Positions 11,981 to 25,000 of a DNA stretch of 64,000 bases are shown here, one piece after another (the first letter of the stretch is position 1; every line of letters starts with the position of its first letter). The stretch comes from Brachynemurus nebulosus. Its lineage: Eukaryota; Arthropoda; Insecta; Neuroptera; Myrmeleontidae. The DNA lies in assembly GCA_035578155.1 (NCBI GenBank), contig JAPWDM010000008.1:24390598-24454597 (forward strand). The letters are read 5' to 3'. Under the pieces are notes generated by a model. That model was not told the DNA's origin. It did no database searches and saw only the letters and a list, made by a program, of their open reading frames with translations. The translations under genes and the position numbers were made by a program.

Positions 11981-12815
11981 GGTAGTTACCTCGACATTCA
12001 ACTTTTCGACAGAATAGTTTCAAATTTTAATAGTATAAAGAAGAATGCTATATCTGATTGTCCTTGTAATTTAGGAAAGATTGATCGTTTCTGAGTTAAG
12101 ATAATTAGGGTTAAAGTTTGTATCTACTCATGTATTAGATCTCAAAATTCTGACTACGTACCCTTATTTTGTATTTAACAATATAATGACTCGACAGAAT
12201 TCAATAAAAAACTAGGGAAAGGAAGATTAATAAGTTCTGAATGTAAAGAAAAAATTGAATTATTTGTTGATCGTTTTGAATTGAAGATATCATCAGAGAA
12301 AGTATAGTATTTTTATAAGTACATCAATTTCAAGCAACTGAACCGAAGCAGTCTGACAACCCTGTATATTAAATAACTGGTTTATTCGTATTTACTTGTA
12401 AACAATATTGAAAATTCATAAATCGCGTTTTTTGACCTTTTACCGCTTACGTAGCGAAAACGGTGATAGATACATTAAAAAGTGCGAAGACCTTTTTTGT
12501 AGAGAATCGAATTCTCTACAAAAAAGTCCGCGAGAGCATATATCTATCTTGTACAGGTGAAAAAATACAGGGTTCCAAACGCATATGCAGACCACTTAAT
12601 ATGTTTGTTGGATAAAATTACAAGGATGCCAGCGTATTTATAATAACAAACTTTGATAGTATAAGTGTGTATATACAGGCTGTTTGAAAGTATGCATCTA
12701 CATGTTGGTATGAAAACTAATACGTATGAACATCTATCCAATAATACAGACAATAATGACATAAAGTAATTTTGGTTCGCAATTTTTTCTACTAGCATGT
12801 CACAAGGTAACCACC
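11981..12815. mobile_element. Second TTAA-type element nested in the MITE
   Basis: Ends are GGTAGTTACCTCGAC and the complement of GGTGGTTACCTTGTG. TTAA is duplicated exactly on both sides (11977-11980, 12816-12819). At 835 bp it has no transposase. It contains a perfect hairpin at 12492-12526. Another element at 32545 has similar GGTA termini and TTAA flanks, suggesting related families. Confidence 0.8.
12492..12526. repeat. Perfect 16-bp-arm hairpin
   Basis: The arms CTTTTTTGTAGAGAAT and its exact complement are separated by CGA. It lies inside the nested TTAA element. The A/T runs at the arm ends could act as a Pol III-type stop, but no transcript is implied. Confidence 0.85.
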
Positions 12816-12827
12816 TTAAAGAGTTAA

Positions 12828-15800
12828 TAGGTTTGTTTAAGCAGCAGTTTTGTATAGTACCAAACCATCAAGATTGTGTGCAAATCGTTTTTAGTAATTA
12901 TTAAGACCGTTCTGCGTAACTAAAATTGCTTTGCGCATAATCCTGACAGTTTGGTATTATCTAAAAATGTTGACTGAATGGGATTGAAATTAAAACAACT
13001 GGAATCAAAATTCTTTCGAGACTAAGGACAATAAATTAATTAGCGTAACAATCCGACAGAGAGTAATAGTAATGGTATGAAAAAGCTTAGAAAATGTTAT
13101 TTAAGCCTCTACTTATACAAATCATCAGTAGCGTGCATAAAAAAAAAATATACATAATTTCTTTACTCCAATAAATTGCTCTCAATTTGCTCCATCTAAC
13201 TCAATAAAATGTACTAAAAGTAGCCAACTATTAACAAATATAGGCAATCAGACATACATTGTGTATAGTCTTTGCATACATTTAAGAGTGATTAGATTTT
13301 GTTAGAGAAAATTGGTATAATCATATTTATAAGAACTGAAAATGACTCATTTCAAAAATAAAATTTTGTCACATAAAAGTTATTATAATTTATACTATCC
13401 TTTTTTAATATATTAGATAGCAGATCTTGTGAGAGATAGCTATGTTACGAGCTGGTGTGATATATAAATTTATGTGAATGAGTCATTTTTAGTTGTCGTT
13501 GTTTTCACTATAGCAATTTATTGGGGTGAAGAAATTGTGGAAAAGGAAATTATTTTGCAAGATTTTGATTACAATAACCGATTTTTTCTTTGTAAATAAT
13601 TATTTAAATAATTATGTTTCTGATAGAACAATTATTATTGAATTCAATAGAACAATTTAAGCTTATAAAAAACAAAAAAGTTTTTCAACTTCCGGTGCAA
13701 CTTCTTTTCTCGATTAAAATTAAGAAATCGTTCGCTTTTGAGTCTACTCAGTGACTCTTAAGGATGATGAAACTCGGATACAATGCTTACTGTATTACCC
13801 TATTAAGATTTAGGGCAGATGAAAATTGTTTTCCTTTTTAAACGGGGAAAAATCGAAGAATTTTATAAATATTCTCATTCGAAAGTAAAAAATCAGTTGA
13901 AAACGCATGAATCAAAGTTGAAATAAGAAAAGTTCGTTAAAAGAAACAACATTTTTTATAATTATGAACTTTAATTTTCCTTTTAGAGCAGTCTTTTCTA
14001 TATATTTGGAACCTAACTTTTATATTTATTGTGAAAACCAAATCTTAATAAACGCAGATTTTCATAAGCATTGTATACATATTACATTAATAAGAGATTA
14101 AATTATTGATAAACTTGATATTATCATAGGAATGTCTTATGTAATATTTATCGCCAGTAAAATCATTATAGAAAATCGATGAAAAATATAAAAATTTCAT
14201 TTTACTATCTATTTCACCCCTTTCTTATCATTATTAGACCATCTTCATAAAAATGCCAACCGTGCCATCTATTGTTAAAATTATTTCAAAATCAAGAACA
14301 AACTAATATTCATAAAACAATTTATAAAGAATTTTCGATTGATTTCTAGTAATTATATTTAAAAATCCAAAAATTTTATTTAAAGTATTCTCATGACCTA
14401 TTTAATGGAAACATATCGAAAATAAAATCGATTTTATAACTTGGAATGAATTTGGATTGTCACAACAGTCACACCAGTAGTGTCATCTTTGACAAATTAA
14501 ACTTTGTACCAATTATTACACTCCACTGTTCAACTATCAGATGTGTACATACAATTTTTTTACTGTAATTAAAAAAAAATTAGTTTAAATTAAGAAAATT
14601 GTGAAAAAACAAATGAATGGTACTAATATTTTTTAAAATCAACCAAAAAATCAATTGTTAATTCAACTATTTTTTAAACTGTGAGTAAATTTTGAAATAT
14701 TATGTTTATTTAGGCAAATACAAAGGTTATATTTATTTTGTTGGTTACAAAAATTAACAAAATGAATCAAATTATCCTTTTTACCCTTTCAAAAGTGGAC
14801 TTGGTCATTTTGTTGGAATATTGTGTGAAAAAAAATTGATTAATTTTTATGCTTTTTTCTGTGTTGCATAAAACAAATGACGATATTATTTGAAATAAAA
14901 CGGTAGACACTTGTTTGTAATTGAATTAAATCTTAACAGGTGATATAAAATGACATTTAATTTACGAAAATTTAATTTTGGTTTGCTTAATTATGATTAA
15001 TTATAAGATTAATAATTCATCTTTTAACAATTCCATAAAATTTTTGTATTGTTTGATTTAACTTTCAATTTTTAATGTCTTTTCCAAAATTTTGTAATTA
15101 AAAGTTTATTAAATTAATTAATAAACAAAAAATAATTAATTTTTTTTTTAATTTTTTGAAAATTTTTGAAACTGTTTTATTATTAAATGATTCTGTTTCA
15201 ACAAGTTTCATATTATTTATTAATCGGTACATTCAACTTGAATCAATAAATAATAATGACGGAATAAATTTTTAAATGTTGACTTAAAAGCGAAAAAATC
15301 ATTTTTGTTACGTAACCAAATTTTTATGGAACAGCACAAGAATTAGTCTAGACTTTTAGAGCAAAAATTGATCAGTTAAAGTGTCAGATCAGTTAAATTT
15401 TGGATTTTTTAAATTTTTAATTGACTTTTACAATTTTGGCGTTCTTAATCATATTGGGGACTTGTCGTTGCGAAATTTCATTTAATAAATATCTACTTTT
15501 AGACGCCAAATCTGGACGTAGTTTTAGATTTAATTCACATCCAGTTGAAGAAGATACATAATTCATAAACTATAGGCGATGGGATTTTCTTTTTTTAGTC
15601 TGAACCATCGAAAATTGCTATGAAAAGACAAAGTTTTTTTTTTATTGAAACGGCTACTCTTTGAAACTTTATAACAACGTTTTTAACAAATTTTTGACCT
15701 GTTAGGAAGTGACACAACAGTTTTTACTGTGCAATACAAAATGTTAGCTTTTAGTGATAAGTCATAGACATTATTCTTACTACAGGCGCTCTGATTGTGA

Positions 15801-16768
15801 CCGAACGTTTTTCTACAATTATTTTAATGTATTAAATATTAAATCACCTATATCGATTATAGACGCTGGATGACCTATATTAGAAAAGTACATTAGCACT
15901 TTTACCGGAAGACAATTATGGTATTGTCTTCACCGTAATGTCCATTATCACAATTAATATTATTATTTTATTAATTTATCGGAATTATTATAGATATTAT
16001 TTTTTCCAGAAATTATATATGTATAAATAGTATTCTATAAGTTTATATAAATATTGATTCTAAAACTAAAATTGAAAAAATAAAAAAATATTTATTGTTA
16101 GAATATATTTTAAAAAAGCTGCTAATTTTTGTTGTAAATAAATATGGAGGCGATTTTACTAATTTAATTCTAATTATCGTTGACAGTATCTTTACAAATA
16201 TTTTTTATATATACTTCCGAACAAATTTAAGTATATTCTAATATTATAAATATAAAATGTGAATTTGTCTGTATTTAGGAGATAAAATACTGAATAGATT
16301 TTAAAAATTGTTAAATAGTGTCCTAGATGAGTCTAGGCTTAGGATGTTAAAAAACCGAAGTAGGTAAGATTTATCGATTAAAAATCAAAAGTAATATAAA
16401 TTTTCATAAAATACATGTTAAAAACTTTACTAAATTATGGGCAATATCATCTTTGAACGTATATGACTGGAGTTGTCATAATTCATCACTTTGCATTTTA
16501 CGTTATAAAATAGTTAAATCATATTTTTATATGATAGCAAAATACAATAAAAATATAAAAATTTAGTTTCAGTTCATAGAAAAATAGAAATTTTGTTTTA
16601 AAAATTACGTATAAGAGACAAAATGTCCGCCATATTCCCATACTGTGCGACCGGTGTGATCTCATGTGAGTGAAAGAGAGATAACCTGTCCTTAATGAAC
16701 GATTACATCATAAATCATTTTAGCGCTACTTTTGAAAATAAAATATAGTGCTTGCTGAGACTCGTGTG
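12828..16768. other. AT-rich intergenic desert
   Basis: About 3.9 kb without coding potential. The one structure seen is a pair of inverted repeats about 26 bp long (AATTTCTTTACTCCAATAAA near 13158 and its near complement near 13520), with inner inverted GACTCATT motifs at 13345 and 13477. This is probably an eroded TIR element of about 390 bp, but no target duplication was found. Confidence 0.4.
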
Positions 16769-18103
16769 CAGTGTTGTGCTTATCTAGATAACGTTATCTG
16801 AAATTTTATCTAGATAACGTTTTCGTTATCTATTATCTTTTATCTAGATATTTTTAAAATAAGTTATTTTTTATCTTATCTTTTTATTAAGCGAAGGAAA
16901 AAGATAAGATAACGACAATATTTCTTGATTTTTTTTAAAAAAAAAAAAAAAAAATTGAAAATTGAAACTAAATTCACCATTTTCATATATTCACTAAGTG
17001 ACATGATAGAACTAGAATCATTTCCGCCATTAATTAGAATAACATTAGGTCATGTAATATGAAATATCGTTTTCCGACCACTTGGTCGACCATGTAATTC
17101 AGAAGAATATCGACACTTTTTTAAGCATCAGAGAAATGTTTAAAAGCAATTCTTTAATTTTAAAGCGAATTCTTATAGTTTGGAATCATTTTGGCCACTA
17201 GTTGGAATAGCATTAGGTCGTGAAATGTGAAATGTCGTTTTCCGACCGCTTGGTCGACCATGTAATTCAGAAAAATATCGACACTTTTTTAAGCATTAGA
17301 GAAATGTTTAAAAGCAATTCTGTAATTTTAAATAGAATTCTTGTAGCCTGGAATCATTTCGTTCATTTGTTGGAATAACATTTAGTCATGTAATATGAAA
17401 TGTCGTTTTCCGATCACTTGGAGTGAATCCACAAGTAATGCAGATAAATATCGACACTTAACCAGCTCCTTAATTTTAAATATAAATAGAATTCATTTAG
17501 TTTGGAATGATTCCCGCTATTGATAGAGAATAACATTATATAGGTCATGGTATATGAAAGGTTGACCAGGCTGATCATTCCCACCAAGTTTACCCCGCCA
17601 TTTTTTTTTTTAAACAAAATGGTTGTGCGATATTGCGCTAGTCGTGTATTATCATGTGCCGTAAATAATAGAAGCTAAATCCCGAAATTTTATATTAAAA
17701 AACTGTTAGGTAAAAAATTAGCTCCTTCGTTTTCTTTTTTTAAAACAAAAAATGTTATTCTCTGTTGTGCTAGACGTGGCATCATGAGCCGTAAGTAAAA
17801 AAAAATTAATTCCAAAACATGTGATTTTTATCACTAAAAAGATTTATTTAAACATTTTTGTAATTTGTTGTAATTCACACATCTTTCTGCGGACCAGAGA
17901 GTACCTTCGTGGTCCGGCATCGGTCTGCGAATCGGTTTTTGATAAACATTAAACTCGTGTATTATTTCTGTAAATATTATCTTATCTGTTATCTAAAATT
18001 TTATCTAGATAACGGTTTCTGTTATCTTTATCTAGATAATTTAAATTATGTTATCTATTATCTGTTATCTAGATAATAAAATTCGATATCTTGCCCAACA
18101 CTG
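16769..18103. mobile_element. Non-autonomous hAT element with perfect 8-bp TSD
   Basis: CTCGTGTG occurs exactly at 16761-16768 and 18104-18111. The ends CAGTGTTGTGC and (complement) CAGTGTTGGGCAAG are typical hAT termini. Both subterminal regions are dense in TATCTAGATAAC motifs in both orientations. The 1335-bp interior has a ~168-bp tandem array instead of a transposase. Confidence 0.9.
17015..17510. repeat. ~168-bp tandem repeat inside the hAT element
   Basis: Units start with GGAATCATTT-type sequence near 17015, 17182, 17350 and, partially, 17502. Shared blocks are GTCGTTTTCCGA, TGGTCGACCATGTAATTC and ATATCGACACTT. Another single unit lies at 26870-26994, far from this element. Confidence 0.8.
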
Positions 18104-18111
18104 CTCGTGTG

Positions 18112-18939
18112 TCAATAAAGTTGATTATGAAAATTGTAAATTTCAAAATTCTCTACAAAAAAGCTTCTTCACATTTTTCACGTATTATATCGTTTATTAT
18201 TAAATAATACTTTGTTTCTGTGTTTATCACAATCAGGTTTATTTATGATTTCTAAACCTTTTGATCTAAAAAAAAAAAAAAAATAAATAAATAAATAAAT
18301 AATTGAAATACTTGTATGAAATTTAACTTTTAATTGAATATTTCACAATATTTTTAATATTTATAGACTTGAATGATCATTAATTATCATTATTGAATTT
18401 TAATCACTTTTCAATTTGTTAACTTAATTTTGCTCGCGGCTATACATCACGTTGTTTCAAATTTAAATTACATGATTTTCGATTATTTGTAATTATAAGG
18501 CGTGAATAAAACAATCTAGTAAAAGTAATTTTTAATTTGAGTCCGAATTAGGTTTTGGAATTCATCAGATTTTCGATATTCGACGCTAGGACAGTAGAAT
18601 TTTATTATATGTAATATACAGGATGATTCAAATTATTTATTCGTACAAGTGAGTAAGGCTGTTGCAAGTAAAACCAAAAGTTTGTCTTTTTGTGTCTGAA
18701 AAAGCAAGATTGAAGTAGCTCTACGTCTTTCCGTTTGCCTAAATTTTTTCCCGCCCTCAATTTACTCAAACTTCCGTTCAAACAACTAATTTTTTGCCGA
18801 AATAATTTTTATTACATCAACGTAAAGAGCGGAAAAATTTATTTAAGTTTTTGAACCGTTATCGAATGGTTTTCGAGAGAAATTAAAAAATATGTGACTT
18901 TTTGGTCCAGTGATATTCTTATGGCAAAATATCTATATG
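18112..18939. other. Intergenic, no feature recognised
   Basis: AT-rich with a short AAAT microsatellite (about 18285-18303). No gene or transposon ends seen. Confidence 0.4.
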
Positions 18940-19428
18940 CAAGGCCGGATTTACGTCTGTAGAGGCCCCTGAAGAATTTCCAATATATTTCTAGAACTCA
19001 AATTTTCCCAAAAATAAGGTTGATGTAAAAAAAAATACAAAACAAAAACGCTCTTATTCTTTTAATTTAATCCTTAACCGGTAAGGTGAATTTTCATAAT
19101 ACTCACGGTAAAGTGATGTCTGAGAGACATCAACAAATTAACATACCGCGAGCTGGTAACATAGATAGCCAAAACTGGAGACCACACGTATATGCATGTA
19201 TCAAACACTCCCCTTACGCTAGCAGGGTAAGATTTGCCCTAAACCATAAAAAAATACACAGACATTCAGTTACCAAAAACAAGCAGGGAGGAAGAAAACT
19301 GAGAGAATATATTTGTATACGACTCACAGACATCACCTTACCGGTTAAAGGTTAATCCCATTTATGTTGATATTTTGTGGAGCCCCAGGAGAAGTTGCCC
19401 CAAGCATCCTTATGTAAATCCGACTCTG
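18940..19428. mobile_element. hAT-like MITE
   Basis: Ends CAAGGCCGGATTTACG and (complement) CAGAGTCGGATTTACAT match each other and the hAT CARGGxCGGAT type. The flanks TCTATATG and TATATATA agree at 6 of 8 positions, a weak 8-bp duplication. A TTAA element is nested inside. An ORF of 89 codons inside it is not recognised and overlaps the nested TIRs. Confidence 0.6.
19078..19344. mobile_element. TTAA-type MITE nested in the hAT-like MITE
   Basis: TTAA at 19074-19077 and 19345-19348 flanks TIRs starting CCGGTAAGGTGA. A second inverted block (GTGATGTCTG, repeated in inverse at the right end) lies further in. Size is 267 bp. Confidence 0.75.
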
Positions 19429-19435
19429 TATATAT

Positions 19436-20296
19436 ATGCTTTATCTATACATATAATAAAACTGTAACGAGGCCATTTCTGTACATGGAATATTTTTTGA
19501 AAATTGTATTGGTACTGTAAATAGTTATCGATGTAGATATCAAAACAGCGATTTTTAAAATTTTTGTCTGTCTGTTCACGCATCACGCAGAAACTATTGA
19601 ACGGATTTTCATGAAATTTGGTGTGATTATAACTTATTACCTGGGTCAATACCTAGGATATTTTTTTTCCGGGAAAATGTCTCATTTCTACGGGAAATTA
19701 AAAAAAAAAAACATTCTGAGCATGTGCACACATTACGCAAAAACTATTGGACGGATTTTGATGAAATATAATGATAACTTATTGCTTGAGTCAACATTCA
19801 AGATACTTCTTACTCCGGGAAAATGTCTCATTCTCACGGGAAAATAGAAAACTCATTTTGAGCATGTGCACACGTCATTACGCCAGTGGTTCTCAAACTT
19901 TTTGATTTGCGACTCCTTTTGCAATTTAAAATTTCAAAGGACCCCGCAAATAGGTAGAAATGTGTAGTAATGCACAGAAAATAGGCATGTGATCTGTAAT
20001 CAATTGTTCCCGCGACCCCCAATTTGAGAATCACTGCATTACGCAAAAACTATTGAACGAATTTTGATGAAATTTGATATGGTGATAACTTATTACCTGG
20101 GTCAACATTTAAGATACTTTTTACTCCGGGAAAATGTCCCAGTTTTCACGGGAAAATAGAAAAACCATTTTGACCATATGCACGCATTACGCAAAAAATA
20201 TTGTTCTATACAAGTTCTGTATAATTATTATACTTATATATTTCTCATTGACTTTATAACAATGCGTCGCGCGAACGACGTCGCGGGTATAGCTAG
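19436..20296 (+). mobile_element. Helitron-like element 1
   Basis: The element ends with a GC-rich hairpin (CGCGCGAACGACGTCGCG) followed by GGGTATAGCTAG|T, the hairpin-plus-CTAG 3' end expected of Helitrons. The interior repeats a ~150-200 bp block three times: CATTACGCAAAAACTATTG, GGATTTTGATGAAA and CGGGAAAATGTC. The 5' end (near CATATAATAAAACTG) is approximate. No Rep/helicase is present. A small hAT element is inserted at 19884. Confidence 0.65.
19884..20036. mobile_element. 153-bp hAT MITE with perfect 8-bp TSD
   Basis: CATTACGC is present exactly at 19876-19883 and 20037-20044. Termini are CAGTGGTTCTCAAACTTTTT and the complement of CAGTGATTCTCAAATT, the common Charlie/MER-like hAT ends. 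The target is one of the repeated CATTACGCAAAAAC blocks of the host Helitron-like element, so the empty site is visible in its sister repeats. Confidence 0.88.
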
Positions 20297-20418
20297 TATT
20301 ATCTAACTGTGACACCCCCTTTGTTTTTATAATTAATATGTTTTAATATTTGCATTATTTCCTTTATTGATAAATCAATAAAGGCAATTTGGTAACTGAT
20401 TCGAGGTAACATAAATAT

Positions 20419-21242
20419 CCTTACTAATATTATAAATGCGAAAGTGAGTTTGTTTGTTTGTTTGATTGGCTTTCACGCCTCAACAGCTTAACCAATCAAC
20501 TTGACAGACGTTGCTTGCGAGCCAGAGACGGTTATAGGCTACTTTTTATTTCGGGAAAATATTTCATTCCCGAGGGAAAATGCATTAAATTACAATAGCT
20601 GACTATTAAAAAACGGATAAATTATTTCAGACTTTGTATATTACTAACAGAAGAGATGAGAAAGGACACAAACTACTTTATACCCCGGCATATTTCCCGT
20701 GGGAAATTTCATTCCTGTGGAAAAATATATTTTAAATGAAACAAAAAATGATGATAGACAAATATGACGGTATACAGCGATAAACATAGGTTATTTTTTA
20801 TCCCGATAAAATATCTCATTCCCGAGGGAAAATGTATTTAAAACTAAACAATGAAATAACAACTGACTATTAAAAAAAGCATGATTGATTTCAAACTTTG
20901 CATATTGTTTACAGAGACGATGAGAAAGGACACAGACTACTTTCTATCCCGGGAAAATATCTAACTTCCGTAGAAAGTCTTATTCCCGTGGGAAAATATG
21001 TATTTAAAACAGTATAAAAAAGAATTATTGATTTCATTTGAACTTGGCATGTTGTTAAAGGAATGTTATAGTCTATTTTTTGCCCGGGGAAAATATTGTA
21101 TTTCTGTGGGAAAATTCCAAAGAAAAAAGTAATAATACCTACTCGACGCGTAATAGCGACGTGATGAAAGTACACTTTATATGTTTTAACTAGATGCCAT
21201 AATTTCAAATTCCACGCGGGCGAAGCCGCGGGTAACAGCTAG
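20419..21242 (+). mobile_element. Helitron-like element 2
   Basis: It begins near TCCTTACTAATATTATAAA and ends with the hairpin CGCGGGCGAAGCCGCGGG followed by TAACAGCTAG|T. Repeated CCGGGAAAATAT and GGGAAAATG blocks fill the body. It is non-autonomous. The 5' boundary follows the usual TC-start of Helitrons and is approximate. Confidence 0.68.
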
Positions 21243-21970
21243 TATTCTATAAATAGAACTTTATTGAGCGAGTCGCGGTTATAGATGAACGTGCGAAATC
21301 AATATCAAAAGTGAAATCGTCAGTTATTACAGTTAGTCGAATATTCTGTACGGACAATTTATTTGACTCATCCTGTACTTGAATCCATTGCCTCAAAATT
21401 CTTCTCAAATTGATCAACGGGAAATACACACTTGGATTAAATACCTTTATAAACTGTACTCATTAATAAACCCAAACTGCTCAAATGACATTATATTTAA
21501 ATTGGCTAATGTAAATAAATGAATGTAATTTTACAATTATTGTTTCAGATACACCACATTTTAAAATAGATCATTTGAATGATCCATGATCCATAATATG
21601 ATGAGTGATCCACAGTGACACGACTGATGGCATAATATGATGAATTCGTCACAACAGTATAATAAGCAACCCAATAATATATTAAATGTTATTTTTTGAT
21701 AAGGAATATCTCTTTTATATTACTATCTTTGTCTCACATACGACTTAAGTACCTATTTGTATGACTTAAATATGCGCGCGTTTAACAACACTTAATTTAC
21801 ATAATAATTATGAATGAGACAAAACTGATTATGTATTGTAAACATTTGTAAACAAACTAGGTATCTAATAGGTTTTAAACGTTGTCTGTGTACATACACG
21901 TACGTATAAAGTATACAAAATTTTTATCGCTGTGAAAGTTCGGCCCGAAAAATTTACACAATAGTTTGAA
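21243..21970. promoter_or_regulatory. Upstream region of the adenylyl cyclase gene
   Basis: This 730-bp stretch between the last Helitron-like end and the cyclase start codon should hold the 5' UTR and possibly the promoter. No core motif is clear. Inverted ATCATTTGAATGAT and GATCATGGATC-like motifs lie near 21571-21600. Confidence 0.3.
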
Positions 21971-22078
21971 ATGTCACTGAATCGACCGCGTTCAACGTCA
22001 GTCACATTTATACGATCTAGAACATCTAGTCGCCCGGATGATATACCGGAATTTCGTTCGGATGATGAAGATATACAG
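21971..22078 (+). CDS. Ac13E: Ac13E exon 1 (residues 1-36)
   Basis: Encodes the N-terminal tail, rich in Ser/Arg then acidic, ending ...DDEDIQ at a CAG|GTACGT donor in phase 0. It is the least conserved part, and supported by the clean phase match and the upstream stop. Confidence 0.88.
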
Positions 22079-25000
22079 GTACGTAAAATTTTATTATTTA
22101 TTTATTTATTTTAATTTAACCCGCTGAAGTCAAATTTTATATTTATTTGATATTAGTAAATAAAAACACTTTACTTTGCAAAATACCACTTATAAACCAC
22201 CACAATAAAAGTGGTATTTTGCAAAGTAATTTACTAATATATCAAATATGGAATACCATAAAGTAACGCTCAAATCTATTAAATTTAGATTTACTTGTTG
22301 ACCAGGTTGCTTTGTAACTGACATTTTATGTTGTTTAATTTGTTCACAGTCTTCTTGATGATATATTATTCCAAACCATTATTTACTTTATAATGTTTGA
22401 CCTAATTTTTATAGTTTTAAATTGTGAAAAAAGTTAGAAAAAGTTAGCGAAAAAAAAGTGCGTTAAATTTTGGGATTTACATGCGTGACTACAGGGCCGG
22501 CGAGAGAAATGACGGGTCCTCGGGCACAACAAAAAATTTTCAAACATTTTTTTCTCCAAAAATATTATAGTTAACGAGCAAAAAAAAAACAAACGTCTTT
22601 TTACTTGCTCCGGGCCTCCTTTTTAGACTCGGGCCCCCGGCCAATTGCTCCATCTGTCCCCCTTCTCTCGCCGGCCCTGTACGTAAAGCGTACATATTCT
22701 TTTATAGTTAATCCCACTTAACTGGCCTAATACAAAAAATATTATTGCCAGTTCGTTCTAAACAACCATTGTTGTATACAAACATAAAGTTCTATGTTTC
22801 ATTTTGGGGATAATAGAGCAAATATTGATTGATTACCAATTATCTTTTGATTAAAATAAGAAAAGCTTTTTATTCTCAAAATTTTTATTTCAGGGAATTT
22901 GTAGTTCAGTTGTTCCTCTGTGTATTTTGAGTAAAATGGTTCTTAGATTTATGTAAATTATTCAAATTTCTATTTGCATTTTTATATTGATTGCAAAAAA
23001 CGTTTTCCAAATATACCTAATCTCAGATTGTATTTAAAGGGTTAAAATTTCAAAATATACAATTTTTTTTAAAAAAAAAAAAAGAATTTTTCGTAATTTT
23101 TTTTTTTACTTTAGTAATTTCATTTGTTTCTGTCTGTTGCTTTAAGGCTTAGTTCAAGTAAATATTAATTTTAATAGCTCTCTAATTTTGTTGTCATTTA
23201 ACTGTTTTTGGGTAAATTAATTGCTTCAATAAAATTTGCATAATATTTTAGAAGTAATTCAATATTTTATTTAAAAATAAATGTATTGTTGTAAGTAAAG
23301 TCAGTATCTACGTGTTTTAAAAAAATTTACAGTGCACAAAATTGCAATTAAAGTTCGTATGAAATAACATTTTTCAATTATTAGCTTTTTAAATGATTTA
23401 AAAGTGAGTTTTCATTTTCTTAAATAGACTTCTTATGTGTTTTAAACTATTTCTTTACATGTTCGCATATCACAATAATAGTTCCCCATGTCGAATAATT
23501 GTTATTCTACTAGTATTTATCAAAAAATGGGACTCAGACACACCTTCAAGTTTTTAGAACACCACAACTCTATTTTTGTAGTAAAAGTCGTATTTCTTGA
23601 ACAAATTTCACCATCAGAGTGGCGATCGACTTAGAAAACTTGGAAAAGTCAGGGAATTTCGAATTTCTGGAATAGGCAGGGAAAAGTCAGGGAATTTTAA
23701 GAGTTACATATATGTATATTTTATTGACATAAATAAAATTTTTTAATTAAACAACAATCTGGAAATAGATTGACCCAGTAAATCACAGTCTCAAAAACTT
23801 CACGCAGTTTTTGACAGTACTTTTAAATTCTGTTGGAAACTTTATTTTTAGAAATAATTAAAAATGTTATATACAGTTGATCCTTTTTTGTGCGGTCGAG
23901 GGGACCGCATAAAAAAAATCGCACAAAAAAATATATTCAAAAATATGATAAATAGCTATAAAAAGTATAGTTCGATCCAGATTGTACAAAAAAACTTTTT
24001 TTGCGGTTGATCGGGACCGCATAAAAAAAAGTTTCATGAAAAAACCACTCAAAACGCTCAAAACTTAGAAATTTCCTTAGAAGTTGCTTCTGTAAACAAG
24101 ATAAAGCATTAATTTACACGTAGAAACATTTTATTTCAATTTTATAATATTATGAAAATTTTGAAAAATACATCTGTAACAAAATTAAATGATGCAATAA
24201 CTTATGTTCTTATGCAATGTATTGATTAAATGCTTAAAAGCCGTTAAAAAGTATTTTTATCAAAGAAAGTTATTATAGTAATTGTTTAAGTTTCTTACTG
24301 TCCCGTGATTTTGATTCACATTATGCATATTAATGGCCATTTTTTACAAACCGCATAAAAAAGCATAAAAAAAATTGCAAAAAAAACCGCCTAAAAAAGA
24401 GTTCAGCTGTATATTTAAATAGTATTTTTTTCAGTAAGCCCTGGAATTTTATTCAGATTCAGGGAATTTTGAAATTGATTTTCAATCGCCACTTTGACCG
24501 TTCTTATGGTAGAAATGAAAAATTTACGCCCCAGTTATCATAACTGCAAAAATTTATCGAAAATAAATCAGTTTTAAAATTGTAAATTTTAAAAAAGTGA
24601 AAATTCTTAAGTTAATTACGTCATTACGTTTACCAAACTATTTAAAACTTTCAAAAATTATAATTGTTCGGGACTTAAAAATTTTAAATTAATTACAGGT
24701 TTTTACTACTATTCTTTCGATTTCTGGCTAAGAATGAATTCTGGTTTCTGTAAAAAGAGCTGAAAATCAACTTTTATAGCAAGAATCATATCTAGCGCAG
24801 GTAGACAAAACTAGTTAAGTCCAAAATATGAACTTTACAGTAGAGAGTAAAAACTAAAATGAAATACAGACAACGTCAGTTTATTTGAATTATCTTCAAG
24901 TTTACATGACATTTTGTAAATTTTTTTTAATCAATTACTTTCTTAACATGTAACACAGTAAATCATAAAAAAAATTAACTTTAACTCTTTAAATGATTAA

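Larger units (their letters stand above)
11668..12823 (+). mobile_element. TTAA MITE copy 2, split by a nested element
   Basis: Same family and orientation as the copy at 11051. TTAA occurs at 11664-11667 and 12824-12827. The copy runs normally to CATTTAA (11974-11980), is interrupted by 835 bp, then resumes with TTAAAGAG. The interruption is at a TTAA that the intact copies carry in their right end. Confidence 0.82.

Noticed and set aside
19086..19355. 89-codon frame, basic protein
   Set aside because: It spans the TIRs of a TTAA MITE nested in a hAT-like MITE; no recognisable domain.
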